Shown one piece after another: positions 16,455 through 26,334 of a stretch of DNA of 60,668 nucleotides (positions are counted from its first letter, which is position 1; each line of letters starts with the position of its first letter). Below the pieces are notes generated by a model, which was not told the origin of the DNA, made no database searches, and saw only the letters and a program-made list of their open reading frames with translations. The translations under genes were made by a program, and so were the position numbers. The DNA lies in contig CAZQKW010000020.1 of the NCBI GenBank assembly GCA_964594075.1, positions 1-60,668 of the forward strand, written 5' to 3'. The DNA comes from CAZQKW01 sp964594075 (GTDB lineage Bacteria; Desulfobacterota; WTBG01; CAIYCZ01).

Positions 16455-18557
16455 CTATTTGTGCGGCGCGGACGATTGCTGGCCCTTTAATGCCTCTTTT
16501 CTGCTGAGTTTGATTTTCCCCTGGGGATCTATTTCTAAAACCTTTACCAGCACTTCATCCCCTTCCTTGAGCACATCCCGCACATTCTTAACATGGGTAT
16601 CAGCAAGTTGGGAAATATGCACCAGTCCGTCTATGCCCGGCAGAATTTCAACAAACGCACCAAAATCCATAATCTTTCTCACTTTGCCCATGTAAATCTG
16701 GTTTACTTCAGCCTCTTGAACCAATTCCTTGATCATCGCCACTGCCTTTTCAAGCGATTCCGTGTCAGAGGCGGCAATGTTGACTTTTCCATCATCATCA
16801 ACATCAATTTTCACATTGGTCTGGGCAATAATATTGCGAATATTTTTACCGCCGGGACCTATAACTTCTCTCACTTTTTCCGGTTTCACCTGCATGGTGA
16901 AAATTTTTGGCGCCCGGGCCGAAAGTGCCGGACGCGGCGCCGGCAGGGTCTGCTGCATGATGTCTAAAATAAACAGGCGCCCTTCTCGGGCCTGACGCAA
17001 CGCAGAAGCCAGTATTTCCTGGGTCAGCCCTTTTATCTTGATATCCATCTGAATGGCGTTCACCCCTTCGCGGGTTCCTGCAACTTTAAAATCCATATCG
17101 CCAATATGATCTTCATCGCCCAGAATATCCGACAGGATAATGAAGTCCTCTCCCTCCTTGATAAGACCCATGGCGATTCCCGCTACCGGCGTTTTAATGG
17201 GCACGCCGGCATCCATAAGCGACAGGCTGCTCCCGCAAACGGTTGCCATTGAAGACGAGCCGTTTGATTCAAGCACTTCTGAGACAATGCGTATCGTGTA
17301 AGGGAATTCTTCTGCTGGCGGCAGCACTTTGGCGATTGCGCGTTCTGCCAGCGCCCCATGCCCGATATCCCGGCGCGATGGCGCGCGCAGCGGTCGCACC
17401 TCGCCTACGCAATAAGGTGGGAAATTATAATGCAGCATAAACGACTTGGTGGTCTCGCCGATGAGCGCATCAATACGCTGCTCATCAGCCGAGGTGCCCA
17501 GCGTCGTGGAGACCAGCACCTGGGTTTCGCCGCGGGTAAAGAGGGCGGAACCATGGGTGCGGGGCAGGACACCAACTTCGCAGGTAATCGGCCTGATGTC
17601 GGTAAATGACCGGCCGTCAATGCGCCTGCGTTCAGTGGTAATTTTTTCGCGAATAATGCGCTGTTCCAGGCGGTCAAAAATAATGCGGATCTGCTCATCC
17701 TTTTCCTCGTACTCCGGAAGCAGATTCTGCCGGGTCTCTTCCATCAGCTCGTGGAGCGCGCTGGAGCGCTCTTGCTTGGAGACAATGGAGATCGCGGCGC
17801 GCATTTTTTCAAGGGCCGCTTGTTCAACTTTTGTTACCAGCTCTGGCTCAAGCATATCGTCGGCCACTTCAATCTTGGGCTTGCCGACCGCGCGCCTGAG
17901 CTGTTTTTGAAGCTGTATCACTTCCTGCATGCTCTGGTGGCCAAACATGATCGCATCAAGCACCACCTCTTCGGGAAGCTCATTGGCACCGCCCTCAACC
18001 ATAACTACCGCTTCTTCGCTGCCGGCCACAATAATTTCCAGGTCGCTGTCCTTTAATACCTCAACCGATGGATTGACAACGAATTCACCGTTAATGCGAC
18101 CAACCCGCATGCCCGCTATGGGGCCAAAAAACGGTATGTCTGATATTTCAAGTGCGGCAGAGGCGCCGATAATGGCCAGCACGTCTGGATTATTTTCACT
18201 GTCCACCGAGAGCACCGTGGCAATAATCTGCACATCATTGAAATAGTTTTTAGGGAACAGCGGCCGCAGCGGCCGGTCTATGAAACGCGAGGTCAGAATC
18301 TCTTTTTCGCTGGGCCTGCCTTCGCGTTTGAAAAATCCGCCCGGTATTTTCCCGGCAGCATAGGTCATCTCCAGATAATCAACAGTCAGCGGGAAAAAAT
18401 CGCGTCCCTCGCGCGGTTTTTTCGATGTCACGGCCGTAACCAGAACAGCACTGTCTCCATAGCAGACCAGCACTGCGCCGTTTGCCTGTTTTCCCAAGCG
18501 GCCGGTCTCCAAAGTGAGTGTGCGGCCACCCCACGTTGTACTTACTTTTTCTATCAT
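16455..18557 (-). CDS. pnp: Polyribonucleotide nucleotidyltransferase
   Basis: The 700-residue PNPase is a phosphorolytic 3'-5' exoribonuclease of the RNA degradosome. Two RNase PH domains are separated by an alpha-helical linker, with GKIPGGFFKREGRPSE near 72 and FPPYCVGEVRPLRAPSRRD near 377. They are followed by a KH domain (IGPGGKNIRNI) and an S1 domain (GKVRKIMDFGAFVEILPG). Length and domain order are standard. AGAGG precedes the ATG. It follows rpsO, the classical rpsO-pnp pairing. Confidence 0.98.
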   Translation of the reverse strand: MIEKVSTTWGGRTLTLETGRLGKQANGAVLVCYGDSAVLVTAVTSKKPREGRDFFPLTVDYLEMTYAAGKIPGGFFKREGRPSEKEILTSRFIDRPLRPLFPKNYFNDVQIIATVLSVDSENNPDVLAIIGASAALEISDIPFFGPIAGMRVGRINGEFVVNPSVEVLKDSDLEIIVAGSEEAVVMVEGGANELPEEVVLDAIMFGHQSMQEVIQLQKQLRRAVGKPKIEVADDMLEPELVTKVEQAALEKMRAAISIVSKQERSSALHELMEETRQNLLPEYEEKDEQIRIIFDRLEQRIIREKITTERRRIDGRSFTDIRPITCEVGVLPRTHGSALFTRGETQVLVSTTLGTSADEQRIDALIGETTKSFMLHYNFPPYCVGEVRPLRAPSRRDIGHGALAERAIAKVLPPAEEFPYTIRIVSEVLESNGSSSMATVCGSSLSLMDAGVPIKTPVAGIAMGLIKEGEDFIILSDILGDEDHIGDMDFKVAGTREGVNAIQMDIKIKGLTQEILASALRQAREGRLFILDIMQQTLPAPRPALSARAPKIFTMQVKPEKVREVIGPGGKNIRNIIAQTNVKIDVDDDGKVNIAASDTESLEKAVAMIKELVQEAEVNQIYMGKVRKIMDFGAFVEILPGIDGLVHISQLADTHVKNVRDVLKEGDEVLVKVLEIDPQGKIKLSRKEALKGQQSSAPHK

Positions 18558-18603
18558 ATGTTTTACCTCTGCATAAATGAATGGTCAGAAAAGCGTGATG
18601 CGC

Positions 18604-18873
18604 CTATTTTCTTAGATTTAACTCATCAATGACCTTTTTATAGGCATCGTTATCTTTTCGTTTCAGATATTCGAGAAGCTTCCTTCTCTGGTTAACCATT
18701 TTGAGGAGCCCTCGCCGGGAGTGATGATCCTTTTTATGAACCTTAAAATGTTCCGTCAAATAATTAATCCGCTCCGTAAGCAGCGCTATCTGAACCGACG
18801 GCGAGCCACTGTCCTTTTCATGAATCTTAAACCGGTTAATGATTTCACGTTTTCTTTCTACCTGTAAGGCCAT
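18604..18873 (-). CDS. rpsO: Ribosomal protein S15
   Basis: The 89-residue S15 has the usual all-helical sequence with SPSVQIALLTERI, HFKVHKKDHHSRRGLL and the C-terminal RRKLLEYLKRKD. It binds 16S rRNA at the central-domain junction. It lies 37 bp downstream of truB and 46 bp upstream of pnp. Confidence 0.98.
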   Translation of the reverse strand: MALQVERKREIINRFKIHEKDSGSPSVQIALLTERINYLTEHFKVHKKDHHSRRGLLKMVNQRRKLLEYLKRKDNDAYKKVIDELNLRK

Positions 18874-18910
18874 AACAACCCCCTTGTATCTGGTTTATAG
18901 TGAAATTATA

Positions 18911-19864
18911 TCAATCAAATTCCTGCAACTGAAAATTCCTCAAAATTTTAAAAACCAGCTGATGCGGCGCTAACCATGGCAGCGCATCGCTTTCAATACA
19001 GCACGCTGCAATCGCAATCAGCCTGCCATCAGCAGTAACCAGTTTTATCCGGTTGCCGGCGGCGAACTGTGGAAGAGCCATGCCGGCCACATCGCGGGCG
19101 CTGCACGGCATGCCGTGGGAAACTTTTTTGCCAAGTTGCCGATCTATGACAACAGCCGGCAGATCCGGCAACGCTTCATTGAGCGGGATAAGGTGTTTGC
19201 CGACGGAACCGTTTCGGGCTGCATTGCGAAGGTCTTCCAAAGGCAGCGACCGGGTAATATGAAATGCCCCATTGCGCACCCGCTTCAGCTCTACCAGATG
19301 TGCTCCACAGTGCAGTCGTGCACCGATATCGGCACAGAGGGTGCGGATATAGGTTCCCGGCGAACAGCGCACAAAAAAGCTTATATACGGCGCATCAAAG
19401 CTGAGCACCCTGATACGGTCTATGGTTATCCGCCGTGCCCGGCGTGGTATATTTTCGCCCCGGCGCGCTATGCGATAGAGCGGGATGCCGTTATGCTTTA
19501 ATGCTGAGAACATGGGCGGTGTTTGCAGCACCTCACCCTGAAATTCGTTAAAAATGCGTTCAACCTCAGACTGATCCAGGGGAATCTTTTCGGATCGGCG
19601 GATAACGGTCCCTTCTCGGTCCTGTGTGTCGGTTTCGATCCCCAACCGCAGGGTGGCGATATATTCTTTTTCACCCTGCATAAAAAACGGGACCAGTTTC
19701 GTGCCTTCGTTGATGCACAGCGGCAACACCCCGGTTGCCAGCGGATCCAGCGTGCCGGCATGACCAGCTTTGCGGGCGCCAATAATACGCTTCACCTGTA
19801 GCACAACCGCGCTGGATGACACGCCGCATGGTTTATCAATAATGATAACCCCGTCCAAGCCCAT
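18911..19864 (-). CDS. truB: tRNA pseudouridine-55 synthase
   Basis: The 317-residue TruB makes pseudouridine 55 in the tRNA T-loop. Motif I GHAGTLDPLATGVL contains the catalytic aspartate (Asp39-40 region), and VRCSPGTYIRTL is the conserved KxxxYxR/GTYIR element. A C-terminal PUA-like region extends beyond 240. It begins 6 bp after the stop of rbfA. Confidence 0.97.
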   Translation of the reverse strand: MGLDGVIIIDKPCGVSSSAVVLQVKRIIGARKAGHAGTLDPLATGVLPLCINEGTKLVPFFMQGEKEYIATLRLGIETDTQDREGTVIRRSEKIPLDQSEVERIFNEFQGEVLQTPPMFSALKHNGIPLYRIARRGENIPRRARRITIDRIRVLSFDAPYISFFVRCSPGTYIRTLCADIGARLHCGAHLVELKRVRNGAFHITRSLPLEDLRNAARNGSVGKHLIPLNEALPDLPAVVIDRQLGKKVSHGMPCSARDVAGMALPQFAAGNRIKLVTADGRLIAIAACCIESDALPWLAPHQLVFKILRNFQLQEFD

Positions 19865-19870
19865 GATGTT

Positions 19871-20236
19871 TTAGTCTGAGATTTTTTCTGCTTCGTCCAG
19901 TTCTCTGAAAACATGCTCCATATGCGCGGCATATTCCAGAGAATGGTCAAACTGAAACGATAAATGGGGAACATAGCGAATATGTATTCGCTGGGCGAGG
20001 CACTTCTGCACAAAACCGGTTGCCTGCTTCAGCCCCTGGAGCGTCTCGGATAATTCCGTGCCCTGCTTAAACGTGCTAAAAAAAATTTTAGCGTGTTTGA
20101 GATCCCCCGCGACCTCCGCATGGGTTATGGTCACCATGGCAACACGCGGATCCTTGACTTCAAACAATAAAATTTCTGAAACTTCCCGTTTAATCAGATC
20201 AGAAAGCCGGTCAATTCTGCTGTGGCCACTTTTCAT
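19871..20236 (-). CDS. rbfA: Ribosome-binding factor A
   Basis: The 121-residue KH-fold protein matures the 16S rRNA 5' end. It has SDLIKREVSEILLFEVKDPR and HAKIFFSTF typical of RbfA, and the C-terminal RIHIRYVPHLSFQFDHSLEY. The ATG at 20236 is preferred because a GGTGG element precedes it; two GTG codons lie further upstream. The order infB-DUF503-rbfA-truB is a conserved translation-factor cluster. Confidence 0.95.
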   Translation of the reverse strand: MKSGHSRIDRLSDLIKREVSEILLFEVKDPRVAMVTITHAEVAGDLKHAKIFFSTFKQGTELSETLQGLKQATGFVQKCLAQRIHIRYVPHLSFQFDHSLEYAAHMEHVFRELDEAEKISD

Positions 20237-20288
20237 GCTCACCACCCTGGTTTTAGATTTCCTTTACCTCGCAGGTCACTTCGTATCC

Positions 20289-20576
20289 CTATATATGCAT
20301 AATCTCCGTATGGGAAACTATGACTTCTGCAAGGCACAGGTTTTCAATATAATTGATCACTTTATCAAGTGACGATCGCGTAAAATGCTGTTCATTGCTG
20401 ACCAAACACATACCTATCAAGGCGCTTTGCCACAATTCATGATCACCGACTTCGGCAATGGATACCGGGAACCGGTGGCGCACTTTTTCTACAATACTTT
20501 TGAGTATTCTGCGCTTTTCCTTCAGGGAAAATGCTTCATGCATAATCAGCCTGATCTGACAGATACCGACCACCAT
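20289..20576 (-). CDS. DUF503 family small protein
   Basis: This protein of about 95 residues matches the DUF503 (YlxP-like) family, with VVGICQIRLIMHEAFSLKEKR at its start and AEVGDHELWQSALIG in the middle. The function is not settled; the gene is a frequent partner of infB and rbfA, which points to ribosome assembly. I chose the ATG at 20576, 2 bp after the infB stop, because family members begin with this MVVG sequence; an upstream in-frame ATG would overlap infB. Confidence 0.9.
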   Translation of the reverse strand: MVVGICQIRLIMHEAFSLKEKRRILKSIVEKVRHRFPVSIAEVGDHELWQSALIGMCLVSNEQHFTRSSLDKVINYIENLCLAEVIVSHTEIMHI

Positions 20577-20578
20577 AG

Positions 20579-23173
20579 TTAGCGCAATGTTGGTGCGACT
20601 TCTTCCCGGATAATGCACTCAATACTGTCGCCGGGCTTTATATCCTTTGGATCGCCGAAATAAATGCCGCATTCCTGACCGGCAAGCACTTCTTTGGCTT
20701 CATCCTTGAAGCGCTTTAACGACGTAATGGGGGCTTCATAAATCATTTTCTTATCGCGGACGAGCCGCCCCAGACAGCCTTTGATAATTTTCCCTTCCGT
20801 AACAGCGCAGCCGGCAACGGTGCCCAGTTTTGAAATTGTGAATACCTGTCTCACTTCCGCTTTGCCTGCCAGTCGTTCCACAACGGTCGGTGCCAGCAAA
20901 CCCACCATCGCCTTTTCAACATCCTCAATAACATCATAGATAATGGAGTACAGGCGGATGTCAACTTGAGCCTGCTCAGCCTCTTCGGTTACTTTCGGCT
21001 CTGTTTTAACCCCAAACCCGATAATGATAGCCTTAGAGGCAGAAGCGAGCATGACATCCGAAAGGCTGATGGAACCGACTGAGGCATGGATAATGTTGAC
21101 CTTGACGGTTTCCGTGTTTAAATCGGTGAGAGCCTTGCTCAGTGCTTCCACCGAGCCCTGCACATCTGCCTTTATGATAATATTGAGTTCTTTAACCATT
21201 CCTTCGCGCAGGCTTTTGTAGAAGCTTTCCAGGGAGATGCGAACATCCTTTTGCAGCGCGTCTTCACGCTGTTTCTGTTGCCAGTACAGTCCAGCCTGCC
21301 GGGCTTTCTTATCTTCATCTACCACCAGGAAAATATCCCCTGCGTGGGGCACACCGGTAAAGCCCAACACCTCAACCGGTGTTGCCGGCCCTGCTTCCGC
21401 TATGCTGTTTCCCTTATCGTCAAGCATGGCGCGGACTTTGCCAAAGTTGTTTTTTGAAACAAAAGAATCGCCGATGCGCAACGTTCCCTCTTGCACCAGA
21501 ACCGTGGCAATGGGACCGCGGCCGCGATCTACTTTTGCTTCGATAATGGTGCCTTTGGCCGGTTTGTGGGGATTAGCCTTGAGCTCAATCATTTCCGCCT
21601 GCAGTAGAATAAGTTCCAGCAATTTTTCAATTCCGATGCGTTTTTTTGCTGAAATTTCCGCAAAGATCGTGTCGCCTCCCCACTCTTCTGCTACTAGTCC
21701 ATATTCAGAAAGCGCCGTTTTAACCCGTTCCGGGTTAGCTTCGGGTTTATCAATCTTATTGATAGCCACTATGATCGGCACATTCGCCGCCTTAGCATGG
21801 TTAATGGCTTCAATTGTCTGGGGTTTGACGCCCTCTTCTGCGGCAACCACCAGCACGACGATATCAGTCACTTGTGCGCCGCGCGCGCGCATTGATGTAA
21901 ACGCCTCATGGCCGGGTGTATCAATAAAAACAATGTCTCCGCTGGGAGTGGAAACACGGTAGGCGCCAATATGCTGCGTAATGCCCCCCTTCTCGCCTTC
22001 TGCAATATTGCTTTCTCTGATAGCATCCAGCAGGGATGTTTTGCCATGATCAACATGCCCCATGACCGTAACAATGGGACAACGCGGCTGCATATCCTCC
22101 TGTGCGTCTTCGCGGGTTTCAAAAATTTTCTCTTCGGCTACGGGGACGTTTTCAATTTCATAACCAAATTCCTGCGCGACCAGCGTTGCTGAATCAACGT
22201 CAATGAATTGATTTATGGTCACCATTAAACCCAAACCGATCAACTTCTTTATGACTTCAGCGGCCTTGACGCCCATTCTGCGGGCAAGTTCTCCAACAGT
22301 GATGCCATCCTGAATGCGAATTTTTCTTTTTATTGCTTTGGGTACGGTGATTTCTGTCTTTTTCGGCTTAACAACCTCCAACGACTTTTTGGGAACCGGA
22401 CTTATCTGCAAGGGCTGAGACTTTTTTCGCTTAATGCCCAGCTCGCTGCGAAATCTACCCGGCAAATATTCAACACCCGGGATACTGTCTAATTCAAAAT
22501 CATCATAGAGAGTTTCTTTGCCGCGCCGGGTTTTCCATTTCTTCGGTTTTGCCTTGGGCATCGCTTCTGGTTCCTCTGCAAGAGGAACGACTTTTATCGG
22601 TTTTTCCGGCGGTTTTTCTTCTCGTGCCACAGGTTCTGGTGTTTGAATCGGCGCCTCTGGCTTAAGCTCAACCCGCTGGATAATCCGCGCAGGGACATCT
22701 TTTTTGGTTTTTTTTGCTCTCTTGGGAACCGCTTCCGAAGGCGCGGATGTTTCTGCCGGCGGCTTTTCTGCCGGAATTTTATCTGCCAACGGTTCTACTG
22801 CCGCCGGCTTTTCTTGAACCTGCGGAGCGGGGTGCGGCTCAGCTGGCGTTTCTTGCGCAGTCTGTCTCTCCGTTGGTTTTTTCTTCGCAGCCGGTGCCTC
22901 TGGAGAAGGTTGCGGTGGCGATGGCGTGGGTATGGGCTCGGGTGTCGGTTCAATAACTTCAACCATTTTGCGGCGGCGAATAATGGTCGGCATCACCCGT
23001 TGCTCGATGACACTTTCTTTGACCACTTTTACCAGGCGCTCCTTGGCCCTTCTCACCTGCTCGTCAGTTAAGCTGCTTGCATGGGATTTTACTTCTATAC
23101 CCATTTCTTTTAACTTAGCGATGAGCTCTTTATTCTCCAGATGTAATTCTTTAGCTAACTCGTAAACTCTCAT
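20579..23173 (-). CDS. infB: Translation initiation factor IF-2
   Basis: The 864-residue GTPase delivers initiator tRNA to the 30S subunit. It starts with the typical MRVYELAKELHL, has a long Pro/Ala/Lys-rich linker (about 70-285), a second IF2_N domain, and then the G domain with VMGHVDHGKTSLLDAI (G1), DTPGHEAFTSMRARG (G3) and NKIDK (G4). Domains II to IV follow. A GTG 18 nt upstream is an alternative start. The gene follows nusA after 32 bp. Confidence 0.98.
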   Translation of the reverse strand: MRVYELAKELHLENKELIAKLKEMGIEVKSHASSLTDEQVRRAKERLVKVVKESVIEQRVMPTIIRRRKMVEVIEPTPEPIPTPSPPQPSPEAPAAKKKPTERQTAQETPAEPHPAPQVQEKPAAVEPLADKIPAEKPPAETSAPSEAVPKRAKKTKKDVPARIIQRVELKPEAPIQTPEPVAREEKPPEKPIKVVPLAEEPEAMPKAKPKKWKTRRGKETLYDDFELDSIPGVEYLPGRFRSELGIKRKKSQPLQISPVPKKSLEVVKPKKTEITVPKAIKRKIRIQDGITVGELARRMGVKAAEVIKKLIGLGLMVTINQFIDVDSATLVAQEFGYEIENVPVAEEKIFETREDAQEDMQPRCPIVTVMGHVDHGKTSLLDAIRESNIAEGEKGGITQHIGAYRVSTPSGDIVFIDTPGHEAFTSMRARGAQVTDIVVLVVAAEEGVKPQTIEAINHAKAANVPIIVAINKIDKPEANPERVKTALSEYGLVAEEWGGDTIFAEISAKKRIGIEKLLELILLQAEMIELKANPHKPAKGTIIEAKVDRGRGPIATVLVQEGTLRIGDSFVSKNNFGKVRAMLDDKGNSIAEAGPATPVEVLGFTGVPHAGDIFLVVDEDKKARQAGLYWQQKQREDALQKDVRISLESFYKSLREGMVKELNIIIKADVQGSVEALSKALTDLNTETVKVNIIHASVGSISLSDVMLASASKAIIIGFGVKTEPKVTEEAEQAQVDIRLYSIIYDVIEDVEKAMVGLLAPTVVERLAGKAEVRQVFTISKLGTVAGCAVTEGKIIKGCLGRLVRDKKMIYEAPITSLKRFKDEAKEVLAGQECGIYFGDPKDIKPGDSIECIIREEVAPTLR

Positions 23174-23205
23174 GTTGTTTGCTGTGGGCACGTTGACCGG
23201 TGTGT

Positions 23206-24450
23206 TTACGGTTCGTTTGCCTTAAGTGCGTTTTCAGCAGACTCCTGAATCTTTTTTGCTTTTTTCTCTCCGATGCCCGGGATGGCAATCAAATCCTCCA
23301 ATTTGGCTGCTGCCACGTCCTGAACGGTCTGATAGTTCTGTTTATATAATATTTCTGCCGTGGATTTACCAATGCCGGGAATCGCAAGCAACTGGTCAAA
23401 AGGAGTTGTGGTTTCATTTTCAACCTTTGATTTGGTTTTAATATCTATTTTCCAATTAGTGAGTTTTGCTGCCAGCCGGACATTTTGCCCCTTTTTACCT
23501 ATTGCAAGGGAGAGCTGATTATCCTCAACAATAACTTCCATGCTGTGATTTTCTTCATCAACTAAAATCTCCGATACTTCAGCGGGGGCCAGTGCTCTGC
23601 TGGCAAACTTTGCCGGGTCTGAGGTCCAGTGGATTATGTCAATTTTTTCCCCGCGCAGCTCATGCACCACATTTTGCACCCGATTGCCCCGGTTGCCCAC
23701 ACAGGCCCCTATCGGATCAACCCGTGGATCAGTTGATTCAACGGCAATTTTAGCCCGGCTGCCGGGCTCCCGGGCAACGCTGCGAATCTTCACAATACCT
23801 TCGCTGATTTCTGGAACTTCTTGTGCAAACAATTTTTGCAAAAATCCGGGATGCGTTCGCGACAGAATGAGTTGGGGACCCTTGGTGCCCTTTTTTATAT
23901 CAAGAATATAAGCTTTTACCCGCTCCCTGAGATTGAAAGACTCCCGCGGTATCTGTTCCTGAACCGGCAACACCGCTTCAGCCTTTCCCAGCGAAACAAT
24001 GACATCCCCCTTATCAAAGCGCTGCACAATGCCGGTAACCAGTTCGCCTTTTTTATCTTTAAACTCCTGAAATATATTTTCGCGTTCAGCTTCTCGGATG
24101 GTTTGCATAATAACCTGTTTAGCCGTCTGCGCAGCAATCCTGCCAAACTCTGAGGTGGGAATTTTTTCTCCGATGATGTCTCCCAGTTCGGCACCGGGAT
24201 CCTTTTTTCGTGCTTCTTCCAGACTCATTTCCTTGTTGATGTTGGCCACCTTTTCAACAACTGTTCTAAAACTAAACAGCTCAACTTCTCCCGCTTCTTC
24301 ATTAAAGCTTGCTTCAATAGCCATGGTGTGGCCATACTTATTTTTTGCCACTTTCAGGAGCGCTTCTTTAAGGGCATTTATAATTACGTGCTTGTCAATA
24401 CCCTTGTCTTTCCCCAGTTCTTCAATCATCCTGCTTAATTCTGAAAACAT
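23206..24450 (-). CDS. nusA: Transcription termination/antitermination protein NusA
   Basis: The 414-residue NusA has the N-terminal RNA-polymerase-binding domain, an S1 domain (GIVQRFDKGDVIVSLG), two KH domains (DPIGACVGNRGNRVQNV and LAIGKKGQNVRLAAKL) and a C-terminal pair of helix-hairpin-helix units (AIPGIGKSTAEIL and AIPGIGEKKAKKI). The ATG at 24450 is chosen for its AAAGG ribosome binding site; the frame extends 7 codons further. rimP lies just upstream. Confidence 0.97.
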   Translation of the reverse strand: MFSELSRMIEELGKDKGIDKHVIINALKEALLKVAKNKYGHTMAIEASFNEEAGEVELFSFRTVVEKVANINKEMSLEEARKKDPGAELGDIIGEKIPTSEFGRIAAQTAKQVIMQTIREAERENIFQEFKDKKGELVTGIVQRFDKGDVIVSLGKAEAVLPVQEQIPRESFNLRERVKAYILDIKKGTKGPQLILSRTHPGFLQKLFAQEVPEISEGIVKIRSVAREPGSRAKIAVESTDPRVDPIGACVGNRGNRVQNVVHELRGEKIDIIHWTSDPAKFASRALAPAEVSEILVDEENHSMEVIVEDNQLSLAIGKKGQNVRLAAKLTNWKIDIKTKSKVENETTTPFDQLLAIPGIGKSTAEILYKQNYQTVQDVAAAKLEDLIAIPGIGEKKAKKIQESAENALKANEP

Positions 24451-24492
24451 GATAAAACCTTTGTATAGCAATAAGTTACACGAACCATTTAT

Positions 24493-24993
24493 TTATTGTT
24501 TACCCTTCGTTCCCAATCGATATTCTATGTTTGCTTTCTCAATCATAGCATATGGAATGGTAATCGGGTTACCCTCAACGATCAAGTGCACGATGTTATC
24601 CTGAAATGCACTTAACTTTCCTTTGAACGTCTTTCTTCCATCAATGGGCGCTGCCGTTTTAATGACAACGTATTCTCCGATAAAACGCTTGAAATCCGCT
24701 TCCTTTTTGAGGGGGCGGTTAAGCCCCGGCGAAGAGACTTCAAGATGATACGGATAATGAATCAGGTCTTTTACATCCAGCACATCCCCGAGTTGTCTGC
24801 TGATAAAGGTGCAGTCATCAATAGAAACGCCGCCCGGTTTATCAATAAGAATGCGTAATACCCACCCCGGTGCTTCTCTGCGAAACGTGATATCAACCAA
24901 TTCCATTTTTTCGCTTGTGAGAATCTCTTCTGCCAGACGACTGATTTCCTGTATCAGCGGATCGGCATTTACCGGTTCTGCAGTATTTTTCAT
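24493..24993 (-). CDS. rimP: Ribosome maturation factor RimP
   Basis: The 166-residue RimP assists 30S assembly. The N-terminal alpha/beta domain has LRILIDKPGGVSIDDC and YHLEVSSPGLNRPLKKEADF, followed by an SH3-like domain (residues 95-155). It opens the rimP-nusA-infB cluster. Confidence 0.95.
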   Translation of the reverse strand: MKNTAEPVNADPLIQEISRLAEEILTSEKMELVDITFRREAPGWVLRILIDKPGGVSIDDCTFISRQLGDVLDVKDLIHYPYHLEVSSPGLNRPLKKEADFKRFIGEYVVIKTAAPIDGRKTFKGKLSAFQDNIVHLIVEGNPITIPYAMIEKANIEYRLGTKGKQ

Positions 24994-25020
24994 TTACAAG
25001 CAGTATAATTTTATACGTGA

Positions 25021-25050
25021 ACAAAAAAAGTGGGCAATGCCCACTTTTTA
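25021..25050 (-). terminator. Terminator downstream of tRNA-Gly
   Basis: A near-perfect hairpin with arms AAAAAGTGGGCA and TGCCCACTTTTT (25025-25049) continues into an A/T run on both strands. It lies 3' of tRNA-Gly on the minus strand and before rimP, and should stop tRNA transcripts. Confidence 0.7.
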
Positions 25051-25125
25051 AGATCCTGCTTAAAAAATTTATATAACACAGATTCAAATAAATAAAAAGT
25101 AAAATTTACCTGTGCTGGATCAAGG

Positions 25126-25201
25126 TGGAGCGGGCAACGGGATTCGAACCCGCGACACCAAGCTTGGGAAGCTTGTACTCTACCAACTGAGCTATGCCCG
25201 C
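25126..25201 (-). tRNA. tRNA-Gly (anticodon CCC)
   Basis: The minus strand folds as a cloverleaf: acceptor arms GCGGGCA and TGCCCGC, D arm with AGCTCAGTTGGTAGAG, anticodon stem CAAGC/GCTTG around a TTCCCAA loop (anticodon CCC), and a T arm with GGTTCGAATCC. The discriminator T is followed by an encoded CCA. The length is 76 nt with CCA. Confidence 0.95.
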
Positions 25202-25445
25202 TTTGTGAATAAATTATACTGCCAACGCGCGCAGTGTCAATGTTTTTTTATTAGGACTTTCGCCACAATGTATCCATAAATTCAGGTATCCAGCATGAGA
25301 ACATAAAAATAAGAATGGCTAAGAAAAGAGGAAAGGAAAATGCGTTTTTAGTTTTCTCAATTCTTTTTTTCCTCTTTAAATAAAAATATGCTATAGAAAA
25401 ATATTTATTTTTTATATTCAGACACCCTCGAACAAAGGTAATTTT

Positions 25446-26102
25446 ATGTCCGCAAAAAGAAATGAAAAAAAATCAATGCAAACGAGACTGCTCCGGAGCA
25501 CCTTCAACAAAGAAAATGTTGAAGCAATTGTTATTGCCGTAATTTTGGCACTGTTTATCAGAACGTTCGTTATTCAGGCCTTCAAAATTCCTTCCGGGTC
25601 TATGGAACCAACGCTCCTTATTGGCGACCACATACTGGTCAATAAATTTATTTATGGCATTACTATTCCGTTTACCGAAAAAAAATTACTTCAGTTGGTA
25701 AAGCCCAAGCGTGGCGATGTAATCGTGTTCATCTATCCCGAAGATCCCAGTAAGGATTTTATTAAACGGGTGATTGCAGTAGAAGGAGAGCAATTACAAA
25801 TTAAAGATAAAAAAATTTTTATTAATAATAAGGAGATTGATGATCCCTACGGCGTTTATCGGGATTCGCCGACAACGTCTGAATGGCGAAGCGAAATGAG
25901 CCGTGGCAATCTTGGCCCTATAACCGTTCCGCCGCATTCCCTGTTTGTAATGGGAGACAATCGCGATAAAAGTTATGATAGCCGTTTCTGGGGATATGTG
26001 GACCTTAATAAGGTGAAGGGCAAGGCATTTATCATCTACTGGTCGTGGGGAGGATTTTTCAAGGATATTCGCTGGAGCCGCATTGGCAAAATTATCCATT
26101 AA
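25446..26102 (+). CDS. lepB: Signal peptidase I
   Basis: The 218-residue type I leader peptidase has one N-terminal transmembrane segment (about 24-45), the catalytic serine in PSGSMEPTLLIGDHI (near 52), the catalytic lysine region KDFIKRVIA (near 105), and the GDNRDKSYDSRFWG box (near 177). It cleaves signal peptides of exported proteins on the outer face of the membrane. AAAGG precedes the ATG. A strong terminator follows, so it is probably monocistronic. Confidence 0.97.
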   Translation: MSAKRNEKKSMQTRLLRSTFNKENVEAIVIAVILALFIRTFVIQAFKIPSGSMEPTLLIGDHILVNKFIYGITIPFTEKKLLQLVKPKRGDVIVFIYPEDPSKDFIKRVIAVEGEQLQIKDKKIFINNKEIDDPYGVYRDSPTTSEWRSEMSRGNLGPITVPPHSLFVMGDNRDKSYDSRFWGYVDLNKVKGKAFIIYWSWGGFFKDIRWSRIGKIIH

Positions 26103-26149
26103 AGCGTTGATGCATTCGCCATTTACATTACCTCAACAATCCAAAATAA

Positions 26150-26199
26150 AAACCAAGCCTGGTTGTTTTGCTTTAATGACCGGCTTGGTTTAATTTTTT
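26150..26199 (+). terminator. Terminator of lepB
   Basis: Arms AAACCAAGCC (26150-26159) and GGCTTGGTTT (26182-26191) form a 10-bp stem followed by a run of T residues (26194-26199). It lies between lepB and the convergent tRNA-Leu. Confidence 0.8.
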
Positions 26200-26200
26200 A

Positions 26201-26285
<85 letters not shown>

Positions 26286-26334
26286 ACAATAGCAGTTGAA
26301 TTAACTTTATTATATTTATAACGAATATCCAGTC

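Noticed and set aside
21237..21962. 241-codon plus-strand frame
   Set aside because: Antisense to the infB G domain.
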